A stretch of 64,000 bases of DNA from CAVVEQ01 sp963747315 (lineage in GTDB: Bacteria > Chloroflexota > Anaerolineae > Anaerolineales > Anaerolineaceae): the NCBI GenBank assembly GCA_963747315.1, contig CAVVEQ010000006.1:124001-188000 (forward strand), read 5' to 3'. A program made the translations under genes and the position numbers. Below the pieces are notes generated by a model that did not search any database, was not told the DNA's origin, and was given only the letters and a program-made list of their open reading frames with translations. Positions 42,065-51,326 of the stretch are shown piece after piece (the first letter of the stretch is position 1; every line of letters begins with the position of its first letter).

Positions 42065-45000
42065 TTAGATAATCGTCAGTACCCAGCTTGGGCTAAGCAT
42101 CAAGTTCTTATCCCCGGGGATGGAGTTGCGCAAGTTGCCAAACCATGTCGAATTGGTCAGCTTGAAGGCAGGCGTGCCCGATGTGGCCTCCGCCCAAATC
42201 CCAGCCCAATCGTTCATGATCGAGGTTGTGTTGTTGATGAACACGTTACCAGCGGTGTGAATGCCGATACCGTCCTGGCGGTTGCTTGCTGACCATGAAC
42301 CATTTATTGTGACGACGCCGGAGGAGGTCACATGGATCCCGTTCTCATTGAACCGGCTGATGATCGTATTGAGCGTAACAGCTGGCTTTACAACCGCCGC
42401 CACGTTCATGTTATTCACGACCAGCCCGTCAAGTTTGTTGTAAATGGCTTCGAGGTCGGTGACGGTGACTGCCCCAAAGGACACAATGTTGACACCCACA
42501 CCTTTATTGTTGCCAATGGCGAGGTTCTTGCCTAGCGTGTTCAACATCGTCACAGTGCCTGTGCTGGCCCCGTTGTTGTTTAGCAGGTTCGCGCCGTTCA
42601 TTGCGTTGCTATTCACTACCAGGAAATTGGTGGTGATCGAACCCTTCGCATTCACATAAAGACCATCCAGAGCTTCGGCTCGTGCTGCATCGTAACCGTT
42701 GTTATTGGCTGTGATTTTGTTGAGGATGATCGCCTTGGTGCTATCCGGAGCTCCCGTCTGGTCGATATAAATACCATAGCGGGTATTATCCCTGGCTTCC
42801 ATCGTATTGATCGTGACCGCACCATTGGTAATTATCTTCAGACCATCCATCGTGTTACCAATTGTGGTTATGTCGGTAAAAACGATGGGCGAAAGTCCTA
42901 ATCCGTTTGTATTTACCAGATAAATGCCATAAGCATCCGAGACGTAATTATTTCCCCAGTCTTTCCCGTTGTTCTGGGCTTTGACTTTGTTCAAGGTGAT
43001 CTTTCCGCCAGCTTCTACAAACAATCCGTTATCCTGGTTATTTCCGAACCAGTTAAACCCTTCAACTGGAGCATTGAGGGTGAAGATGCCCGGCGTGACC
43101 ACATGGGCGCCGTACCCGCTGTTACCCCAGGCGCTGGTGTTGGTGAATGTTACTGCTCCCAGGGTGTCGATATCCATCCCCGCTCCACCGTTTCCGTCAC
43201 TCGTGATATTAGTGAAAGTCACAATGCCTCTCGAACGCAGGTAGATACCCGGTTCACTTGAGCCCCAGCCGTTCATATTCACATTGGTAAAGGTGATAGG
43301 GGAGAGAGCGGACCCGAAATTTTTATTATCCACATAGAAACCGCGACCCCAGTTATTGTTCAAGTCTGCAGTTTTCACAACCACTGCGCCTTTGGTAATG
43401 ATATAGGTCGCGTCACCGTCATTATTGCTGTAGTTGACCCCGGTCAGTGTCACACCAGGTGAACCTGCAATTGCCGTCGTGTTATTTACGAGAAGCCCGT
43501 CATCACCGCTGTCGTTCAAATCCATACCCTTCAGGGATACTACCCCGGAGGAGAGGACCGCCACATTCGTACCACTATTGTTGCTGTTCCAGCGATTGTA
43601 TGTGTTGGTAATTGTCACCGCTCCGGTGCCGGTATGGTTATCCACATAGATGCCGTTAGCGGAGAGATCCGGTTCACTGAAAATGATTGGCGCTTCACCT
43701 TCATACAGTTTCATTTCATAACCATATCCGTTCCAATCGTACATTGATCCGAGGTGGATCTGGTATTGGCCGTCCATGGTTAGATCGGTGAAAGTCAGAA
43801 TGACGGTTCCATCTTCGTCTGCGTCATCCATGTAACTGATCGAATCCCCATTCGGATCGGTCAAATTGATCCAGGGATTGAAGCGGCTGGAGAAGACTTC
43901 GATGGTCACATCCTCTCCTGCGAGACCATTAAAAACCCACACCTGGTCATCGTTGAGGTTATCCCTCACCAATTGGTCATATCCGGCGGTAAAGTAGTTC
44001 GGCGAGTTTGTGTCCGACTGGCTGTCAGTGATTGTCACAGCGCCCTTGCTCTCAATGTACAGCCCGGTGAGCCCATTTCTGCTGGTTTCCACATTGGTTA
44101 TTGTGACTGCCTTGCCGGTTGCACCGACGAGACTAGGAAGATTAACAATGCGAGCACCATTATAGAAGTTTTCGCTCGCAAACCCGTTTTTCCAGGTCAC
44201 AACGCCACTGCTGATAATTTCCAATCCATAATTGTTATTCCAGTCAAAATACGCATCGGTCAGGGTCACATTGCCTGTACCAATATTATTTTGCAGCATA
44301 GCGCCATTGTGGCCACTTCCGCCTGCACGGATTTTGGAAATCGTGATATTGCCTTTCGCGCTGACGTGGAGCCCATCCACCCCGTTATCAATCAGGCTTT
44401 CCCAATAATTTTGCGTGCCGTTTACCGTTACCGCGCCTGCACCACCGCTGGCATCAATATATATTCCTGTGCCCCTGTTGCCCCGTGCCTGGAAGAACGC
44501 TACAGTAACAACTCCCCGTGAGCTGATAGAAAGGCCGTCATTGAGGTTATTTGAGAAGTTATTCCCTTCAGTACAAAAGTTGTTTCCGCACCATGACCCA
44601 ACCTGCTTGATCGTCACGGCTGCTGTGCCTGTGTGATTATCAATATACAATCCGTAACCGCCGAGGATGGGATTAACCCCATCATCATAGAGGTTGTTGG
44701 ATGAATAGACATTTGTAAGGGCAACCGCGCCGTTGGTCAGGACCCGCAGCCCGTCCAACGAGTTCCACTGGAACTCGTTACCCTTGCCGGTTGTCGCGTT
44801 GATGGTCACGCCTGCAGTACCGGCAGTATTTGTAAGAGTTGCCCCATAACCATCGTTATTGTTCGAGCTGACGTTTGAAAGGGTGATCAAGCCCTTGCTT
44901 AAAATCCGCAAACCATCCTCGTCATTATTCGAATCATCATCCACCCATTCTTCGAGGATATCATCCCAATGGCCATTCCGATTATGGTTGATATTTGCAT

Positions 45001-47020
45001 CCGTGATCGTGACTGCCGCGCCGGCAACCAACCCAGGCGGGATATTGTTGATATCCAAACCAGCTCCCCGGTTATCGGTCACTGAAATTTTGCTGATCGT
45101 AACCGCGCCGCGCGAGAGCACCTGCAGCCCGCCAGTGCCGTTATTCCAATAACCATTTACAAAACCAGCTGGTGCAAGCACGTTCACCATCACAGCTGGG
45201 AGTGCAGTCGTCGGCACAAAGGAGTTATCAATGTACCCGCCCAGAAGTCCGTTATCGTGGCTATCCAGGTTGGTAACGGTCACTGGTCCCATGGTCCAGA
45301 TATAGAACCCGTTCCCGCCGTTATTACGGGTTTCATTGAAGATTCCGCTGGCATTGGTAAATATAATAGCGCTGGTGCTCATATTTGAAATACCCACGCC
45401 ATCCATCCGGTTGTCGTTGCTTTTAAAATCTGTCAGCGTAGTTGCGCCACGACCATCAATATAAATCCCGTAATCATTTCCGGGGGTCTCGAGCGCTTTC
45501 AATACTATAGCCGGAGAACCGGGTGAATCGTATGTGACAATATGTAAACCATCATCGCCATTCCATCCGGAATAGAGGCTGGTCACTGTCACAGCGCCCT
45601 TAGCGTAGATGTCAAGACCGCTTCCGCCATTCCCGGATATGCCCGAATTCTTGATGGTCACCGTGCCTGCGCCGGGGGTATCACACATAGAGTCACCGTC
45701 ATCCCAGTCGAAGCAGGTGTTCACCTCAATCCCGGATCCAACGTTGCTTTCTGTGTGAAGGTGTGTTCCGGTAAATGAGACGTTGGCATAGCTCTTGATG
45801 CCACGCAAGTCGTTGTTATTCGCCTGGATGTTCTCCAGGGTGACTGAGTTGCTGTCGATATAAAGACCGTCTCCATAATCATCTACCAACCCGGCTTCAT
45901 CGTTATTATCAAAAACACTGTTCTTAACGGAGACCGCGCTGTTGTAGGCTTCGATCCCAAAGCCATCACCGATGTTGTTTGAAACAGAAACGCCATTGAT
46001 GGTTACTGGTCCAAATTGGACGTTATCTAAATACAAGCCTGTGTAATTAGCGACCGAGTCGTACATGCCATCGCCATCGTTGACATTCTGCAGGTTATTA
46101 TCGAAGGTACTATTCGTTATCTTTACAGATGTCGCATTGATTATTCGGGCACCCATATAACCATTATTGTCGGAATTCACCCGGTTCAACTCCACGGGTC
46201 CGGTGTGGTCGATGAGCATCCCGTACATATCTTCGCCGGTTGCCTGGGCATTTACATCCGTGAATTTGAGCGTTCCCAAGTTCAATGCTGCCCAGATCGC
46301 GGCATCATTGCTGCTAGTCGAGTTATAAACGCTAAGGTTTTCAACGGAAAATCCGGTCAGGAAATTGACGATGTAAAGATGTCCATTGATCACCACCTGG
46401 TCGGCAGTTCCATCAATCCCCTTGATTCCTACCAACCCTTTCACCCCATCGGCAGAACCATCTAAGTAAACGGTTTCGTTATAAGTATCCGGTTGGATAT
46501 AGAGCTTCCGATCGGTTGGTGTAAGAGTTCTTTCCTCCATGATTTGTAATGCTCTTGAAATCGGAGTGTCAGACAAAAAACAGGTAACGTTTAGGGCAGT
46601 ACCGCAGTCAAAAGTACCCGTTTTATAAAAGCTATATCTGGTCGATCCAACATCAAAATATGGATCTCCCGAAGTCGCCGCGGCCAATGTCCCGCGTGCT
46701 GCGAAAGAAAGCTGCTCCCCGGCAGCATCCGCCAGAACAACATCCGCTTCATTCAAAACTTCCGCCAGGCTGGGTTCCTCCACCGGGGCTCCCACCACCA
46801 CTTCCGGTTCAGCCGGCAGTCCATCCGCCGATGCCACCTCGGTTGGGGTTACCTCCGCAGGGGTTACCTCGGTAGGTACCATTTCAACAGGTGCCTCGGT
46901 GGGGACCACCTCCGGTGGAACCTCATCCTGCGCGAAGGCAGGCGAGACAAACAAAAAAGCTGCCAGCAGCGCGATCAACGCGCAGACAGGCAGCGAGGTC
47001 AGAAAACCTTTACGGATCAT
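42065..47020 (-). CDS. Giant secreted right-handed beta-helix repeat protein with a PPC-like insert
   Basis: About 1651 aa. A Sec signal ends SPAFAQ; a Pro/Glu/Val-rich stretch (~25-80) follows. Most of the protein is parallel beta-helix repeats built from lines such as GAVTVTNLDSHDNGLLGGYI and GIVTFTNITSDGNGGAGMDI, rich in Asn, Gly and Thr, with alternating 'AVTITN' and 'SKGVVT' turns. Near residues 1085-1175 there is a compact bacterial pre-peptidase C-terminal (PPC)-like domain (VWVFNGLAGEDVTIEVFSSR, then GQYQIHLGSMYDWNGYGYEM). GGAGGG precedes the ATG at 47020. No sortase motif or membrane anchor is seen at the C-terminus. Probably a surface or matrix protein; adhesion or polysaccharide binding is inferred. 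Confidence 0.82.
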   Translation of the reverse strand: MIRKGFLTSLPVCALIALLAAFLFVSPAFAQDEVPPEVVPTEAPVEMVPTEVTPAEVTPTEVASADGLPAEPEVVVGAPVEEPSLAEVLNEADVVLADAAGEQLSFAARGTLAAATSGDPYFDVGSTRYSFYKTGTFDCGTALNVTCFLSDTPISRALQIMEERTLTPTDRKLYIQPDTYNETVYLDGSADGVKGLVGIKGIDGTADQVVINGHLYIVNFLTGFSVENLSVYNSTSSNDAAIWAALNLGTLKFTDVNAQATGEDMYGMLIDHTGPVELNRVNSDNNGYMGARIINATSVKITNSTFDNNLQNVNDGDGMYDSVANYTGLYLDNVQFGPVTINGVSVSNNIGDGFGIEAYNSAVSVKNSVFDNNDEAGLVDDYGDGLYIDSNSVTLENIQANNNDLRGIKSYANVSFTGTHLHTESNVGSGIEVNTCFDWDDGDSMCDTPGAGTVTIKNSGISGNGGSGLDIYAKGAVTVTSLYSGWNGDDGLHIVTYDSPGSPAIVLKALETPGNDYGIYIDGRGATTLTDFKSNDNRMDGVGISNMSTSAIIFTNASGIFNETRNNGGNGFYIWTMGPVTVTNLDSHDNGLLGGYIDNSFVPTTALPAVMVNVLAPAGFVNGYWNNGTGGLQVLSRGAVTISKISVTDNRGAGLDINNIPPGLVAGAAVTITDANINHNRNGHWDDILEEWVDDDSNNDEDGLRILSKGLITLSNVSSNNNDGYGATLTNTAGTAGVTINATTGKGNEFQWNSLDGLRVLTNGAVALTNVYSSNNLYDDGVNPILGGYGLYIDNHTGTAAVTIKQVGSWCGNNFCTEGNNFSNNLNDGLSISSRGVVTVAFFQARGNRGTGIYIDASGGAGAVTVNGTQNYWESLIDNGVDGLHVSAKGNITISKIRAGGSGHNGAMLQNNIGTGNVTLTDAYFDWNNNYGLEIISSGVVTWKNGFASENFYNGARIVNLPSLVGATGKAVTITNVETSRNGLTGLYIESKGAVTITDSQSDTNSPNYFTAGYDQLVRDNLNDDQVWVFNGLAGEDVTIEVFSSRFNPWINLTDPNGDSISYMDDADEDGTVILTFTDLTMDGQYQIHLGSMYDWNGYGYEMKLYEGEAPIIFSEPDLSANGIYVDNHTGTGAVTITNTYNRWNSNNSGTNVAVLSSGVVSLKGMDLNDSGDDGLLVNNTTAIAGSPGVTLTGVNYSNNDGDATYIITKGAVVVKTADLNNNWGRGFYVDNKNFGSALSPITFTNVNMNGWGSSEPGIYLRSRGIVTFTNITSDGNGGAGMDIDTLGAVTFTNTSAWGNSGYGAHVVTPGIFTLNAPVEGFNWFGNNQDNGLFVEAGGKITLNKVKAQNNGKDWGNNYVSDAYGIYLVNTNGLGLSPIVFTDITTIGNTMDGLKIITNGAVTINTMEARDNTRYGIYIDQTGAPDSTKAIILNKITANNNGYDAARAEALDGLYVNAKGSITTNFLVVNSNAMNGANLLNNNGASTGTVTMLNTLGKNLAIGNNKGVGVNIVSFGAVTVTDLEAIYNKLDGLVVNNMNVAAVVKPAVTLNTIISRFNENGIHVTSSGVVTINGSWSASNRQDGIGIHTAGNVFINNTTSIMNDWAGIWAEATSGTPAFKLTNSTWFGNLRNSIPGDKNLMLSPSWVLTII

Positions 47021-47181
47021 GCGTCCCTCCATATATGGATGTGAATGGTTTACGGCGTTGGCTGGGTGGAAATTCCCCCGTCTATGAATCAACGCCGGGA
47101 TAATTTTAGCAAATCAATATCAAATCGCCAAGTGATTTTTTACATATTCTTGATATTGCAAAGTATCTGTAAGGTGAATTT

Positions 47182-47213
47182 AAAAGCCGGGGCGCTTTCG
47201 CGCCCCGGCTTGT
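47182..47213. terminator. Terminator of the sugar-binding lipoprotein gene
   Basis: AGCCGGGGCGC/GCGCCCCGGCT, a perfect 11-bp stem with TTTC loop, flanked by short A and T runs, just after the minus-strand stop at 47231. Confidence 0.75.
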
Positions 47214-47230
47214 TTCTCAACTGAAAAAAT

Positions 47231-48167
47231 CTACCTCACGAACCACACCTGTCCCCAGGTGGTCGGGTCCATCAACTTACGGTACCCGCTCGAGCACATC
47301 ATGGTTTGTTGGGCATTGGTACACTGGGTCGTCGTTGTCATTGACGCACAGGGTGAAACCGCTGTACATGCCCAGGTAGGGATGGGTGAGGTTGAAGATG
47401 CTCCAGGGAATGGCGATCTCCACCCGGTAGAGTCCATCCTCGGCAACGGAGGCGATCTGCACATTCGGTTTCGTCCCGCCGATCGATCGCGGCATGTAGA
47501 GTGTGGCCTCGGGTGCACCACCGATGGAGCCAAGCCCGGGCGAAAAGCCCATCTGGAAATCGTCGATATTCATGGTGTTGACATAGAAATCGCCGAAGAG
47601 GTTGGTATCCAGCTGCAGTTCCACTCCATCACCCTGCCACATCTCCGAACCGCTGGCATTCTGAACGTACTTGTCATCATGCACCTTCACCCCGATGTAG
47701 AAGTTGTTGAAGTCCCAGCCGAGGGCATAGGAAGCACTGAGGTCGCTTGTACCGGTCCAGTTGCTCTTGCCGAAGACGACGTAATCCACCCCGTACTGGG
47801 TGGCGTTCTGCACCCAATCGCCCCAGTTGCCATCCATCACCGGTGGTGTGGCCAGCAGCCAGGCATTCGATTGCGGTCCCGGCCGGCTGGGCAGCGTGGC
47901 AGTGATCGTCGGTGTGGGAGTGGACGGCTCGGGGGTAATGGTGGGCAACTCGGTGGGTGTGGCGGATGCAGCCTCGGTGGGCGGCACCAGTGTGGGCACA
48001 GGCGGCGGGGTGGCGGTGGAAACCAGCGGCAGGAAGAGCGCCGTCAGGGTGAGATCGGGGGTTGGTGCGGCGCCGCTGCCCCCGCCGAACATGGGGAAGT
48101 TGCAGCCCGCCAGGATCACTCCGAGCAAAAGAATGGGAACGAGGACGAGAGTGGTTCGTTTGTTCAT
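47231..48167 (-). CDS. Lipoprotein with CBM9-like sugar-binding domain (one frame break)
   Basis: About 311 aa after repair. Signal ends VILAGC; a Thr/Pro linker (~45-100) leads to a CBM9/DOMON-like domain (MDGNWGDWVQ, YALGWDFNNFYIGVKVHDDK, GDGVELQLDTNLFGDFYV, YRVEIAIPWSIFNLTHPYLG). The open frame ends early at 47277; removing one base in the GGG at 47326-47328 gives QCTNAQQTMMCSSGYRKLMD then PTTWGQVWFVR, the usual end of such proteins. AGGAGG precedes the ATG at 48167. Likely binds polysaccharide at the surface. Confidence 0.8.
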
Positions 48168-48216
48168 GGATGCCTCCTGCATACCAGACGAAATATCAGG
48201 GAAAAGGTTGCAATTA

Positions 48217-49447
48217 TCACGCCAGCGTGAAGAGGCTGAGGCTTTCGATGTGATAGGTCTGCGGGAACATGTCGATGGGAAGCACGGATTTCAGCAGGTA
48301 GCCCTCAGCCAGCAGCACCTTCGCATCCCGTGCCAGGGTGGCCGGGTCACAGGAGATATAGGCAATCTGATCCGGTTTCATTTTGAGGATGGGTTCCATG
48401 GCTTTCTTCTCGATCCCCGCCCTGGGAGGATCGGCCACGATGATATCCGCCCTTACATCAAACGATGGTAGTATGCTGCCCGCCGCGCCGATATAGAGCT
48501 CCACGTTGTCGAATTCATCCAGGTTCTCGGCGTAATCCTCGCAGGCCGAGGTGTTCACCTCCACCCCAACCACCCTCTCCGCAAGCGGAGCCAAAAAGCG
48601 GCTGAAGAGCCCCACCCCGCAGTAAAGATCCAGGATCGATTCCCCGCCCTGCAGCGAAAGCGCCCCAAGCAGCCAATCCACCATTCGCTCCGCCTGGGGG
48701 AGGTTGACCTGGAAGAAGGAATCCGCGGAGACGAGGAATTTCTGATCTTTCACCTCGAGTATCAGGTGATCCTCACCCGCCAGGGTCACCGCCTCGCCAA
48801 CGCCCTGGCTGACCACCGAGATGGGCAGCGAGATCTCCACCTCGGGCGTCTTCGCCGGCGCCGGTCTCGAGCATCAGCAGCACATCGCCATCCCTGCCCG
48901 CGCGCAGCTGGATGCGCTCCAATCCCGGCTGGGGATCGAACTCCAGCAGCGGCCAGATCTCGTTGATGGCCGGCTCGGGCAGGTGGCACTCGCGGATGGG
49001 TACCACCCGGTGCGAACTGGATGCCTGGTAGCCGGGTTTCCCCAGCGGATCCAGGTGGAACTGCACCGCGTTGCGGTAATTCCACTCCAGCGGCGAGGGG
49101 ATGCAATCCGCAACCGGCGGATCGGCAATCCCACCCAGGCGGATGAGTTGATCCCGCAGAACAGCGCGCTTGGTTTCCAGCTGCATCTGGTAGGACATCA
49201 TCTGGTAGTGGCAGCCGCCGCAATCGCCAAAATGCGGGCAACGCGGCTTGATGCGCTCCGAGGCGGGAGAAAGCAGTTCCGCCAGCCGCCCCCGGGCGAA
49301 TCCCTGCTTCTCTTCCAGCACTTCCACCCGCGCGATCTCGCCGGGCAGCGCGAAGGGCACAAAGATCGTCCTGCCATCCGGCAGCCTGCCCAACGTTTCA
49401 CCGCCATACCCGAATTTGAGAAATTCCACTTTTACGTATCTATCCAT
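48217..49447 (-). CDS. 23S rRNA (uracil-C5)-methyltransferase-like, TrmA/RlmD family (one frame break)
   Basis: About 409 aa after repair. N-terminal TRAM-like segment, then an iron-sulfur motif CPHFGDCGGCHYQ with a fourth Cys in IRECHLPEP. The methyltransferase half has DLYCGVGLFSRFLA (SAM binding), VADPPRAGIEKKAM, and ISCDPATLARD with the catalytic Cys. It methylates uracil C5 in rRNA or tRNA. The frame breaks at about 48844-48870; removing one base of a CCC run gives EDAEVEISLPISVV. The start is ATG 49447 (MDRYVKVEFLKFGYGG). Exact target base not determinable. Confidence 0.88.
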
Positions 49448-49512
49448 GTTCACAGTGTACCTGATGCGCAGCGCTTTGTCATCCATCTGCTAAAATCAGG
49501 GAGAGGAAAGCC

Positions 49513-50257
49513 ATGAGAACCATCACCACCCTTTGCCTGCTCGTCCTCCTCGCCGCCGCCTGTTCCCCGGCCATCCGAGCTGAGGATTATCATTCCATGC
49601 TCATCCCCACCTACGACCCCGCCGCAACCGCATTTCCTTTGCCCGCTGCGATCCCCACGCCCGCTCCCTTACCCACAACCGCGTTCGATCCCCCCTGGCC
49701 ACTGCCCCACAGCGACGATTTCAGCGATTCCTCCTCGGGCTGGGAGAGCGGCTCGTGGGAGCGCGGATCGGTGGAGTATGCCGATGGCAAATACCGGGTG
49801 ACCGCCCTGGGCGATGCCTGGTTCATGTGGGGTGAGCCATACATGAAGTTCAGCGATATGGTGATGGAGGTCGATGCCGCCCAGGTTTCCGGACCCGAAT
49901 CCAATAATACCGGGTACGGATTCTTCTGCCGCCGCAACGAGACGGAGGAAACCAGCACCGGTTATGCCCTGCTCATCTCCGGGGATGGCTATCTACAGCA
50001 TCCAGAAATCCACCGGCGGGGATTACGAATTCCTGCTGGAGTGGATCCAATCGGATGCGATCCTGCCTCCGCCCGCGGTGAACCGCCTGCGCGCGGAGTG
50101 CGTGGGAGATGCCCTGAGGCTTTTCGCCAATGGGACGCTGTTGGCAGAGGTGACGGATGCCGAATATTCCACGGGCGATATCGCCCTGATCGCAGTCAGT
50201 TTCGAGCCCGAACCGGTGACAGTGGAGTTTGATAATCTCCTGATCAGCGAACCGTAG
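49513..50257 (+). CDS. Lipoprotein with LamG/DUF1080-like domain (one frame break)
   Basis: About 247 aa after repair. Signal ends LAAAC; a short Pro linker follows. The domain begins SDDFSDSSSGWESGSWERGS and continues VEYADGKYRVTALGDAWFMW, a concanavalin-like fold common in Chloroflexi surface lipoproteins. The first frame loses homology after LLISGDGY; removing one base near 49990-49996 continues YSIQKSTGGDYEFLLEW and VNRLRAECVGDALRLFANG to 50257. It is divergent from the RNA methyltransferase. Probably binds carbohydrate; unproven. Confidence 0.75.
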
Positions 50258-50458
50258 TTACGACCTTTGCGATGTGGTTTTTACACTCCCGTTGTATCTT
50301 CGGGAAGGAGCACCGGCGGCGACCGGCGCGACGCGGCAATCTGTCGCGATAAATTTCCGATCGATCACTTCAGGCTTACGATTCCTCCCTCAGGTATAAT
50401 TCCCCGTTATTAACCCGTCGGGCTGTCCCAGGGAATTCATCACCATGAAAGAAATATC

Positions 50459-51158
50459 ATGACCGGAACGATCATCAACGTCATCGCCATCATCCTCGGC
50501 AGCCTGATCGGCATCTTCTTCGGTTCGCGCCTCCCCGGAAAGCTGAAGGATACCGTCCTGGCAGGCATGGGGCTGTTCATCGTGGGCATCGGGCTGCAGA
50601 TGTTCCTCAAGACCGAAAACGCCCTGATCGTTCTTGGCGCCATTGTGGTCGGAGCAGTGCTTGGAGAATGGGCCAGGCTGGAGGACGCATTTATGACGCT
50701 TGGCGCCTGGCTGGAAAAGAAATTCACCCGCGGGTCCGAGGGCAGTTCCAGCCGTTTTGTGCGTGCCTTTCTGGCAACCACGGTCCTGTTCTGCACGGGT
50801 CCCATGGCGGTGCTGGGCTCGATCAGCGATGGCCTGCAGGGGGATTCGCTCACCCTGATCATCAAATCCGTGATGGATGGATTGATCTGCGTCGCCTTTG
50901 CCTCCACCATGGGTATCGGGGTGGCATTTTCCGCCCTGCCAGTCCTGGTCTACCAGGGCAGCATCACCCTGCTGGCAGGTCAATTGAATTCGATCGTGAC
51001 ATCCAGCATGATGAACGAGCTCACCGCCACCGGGAGGAGTGCTTTTGATGGGTATTGGCGTCAGCAGCATCCTGGAGATCAAAAAGATCCGCGTGGGGAA
51101 TTTGCTGCCCGCGCTTTTGATCGCGCCGCTGATTGTGTATGTGATCAGCCTGTTCTAA
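50459..51158 (+). CDS. DUF554 integral membrane protein (one frame break)
   Basis: About 232 aa after repair, with six to seven membrane helices. It begins MTGTIINVIAIILGSLIGIF and has FCTGPMAVLGSISDGLQGD and SVMDGLICVAFASTMGIG, the DUF554 (YdfK/YqgA) pattern. Removing one G from the run at 51032-51034 restores TATGGVLLMGIGVSSILEIK and ends PLIVYVISLF at 51158. Function unknown; a transporter role has been suggested for the family. A 33-bp tandem repeat starts at the stop codon. Confidence 0.82.
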
Positions 51159-51320
51159 TTTTGCGCAGGGCGGGTACCGGTTTTGTGCGAATTTTGCGCA
51201 GGGTGGGCACCGGTTTTGTACCCGCCATCTTTTTCCTTATTACAAACGAAAAGGCAGGAGCACGCTCCTGCCCTACAAATCTCATATTGACGTAAAATGG
51301 CGGGCATGAGCCCGCCTTAC
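51157..51320. repeat. 33-bp tandem repeat plus two palindromes between DUF554 and gyrB
   Basis: Two adjacent 33-nt units (51157-51189 and 51190-51222), each AATTTTGCGCAGGG-GGG-ACCGGTTTTGT-like, differ at a few bases. They are followed by perfect inverted repeats GGCAGGAGC/GCTCCTGCC (51253-51272) and GGCGGGC/GCCCGCC (51299-51316). The second could be a weak gyrB terminator. The style resembles dispersed REP/MITE-like elements. Confidence 0.6.
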
Positions 51321-51326
51321 GAATAC

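Noticed and set aside
43973..44521. 182-residue plus-strand frame opposite the beta-helix gene
   Set aside because: Antisense to a continuous repeat protein, no family signal.
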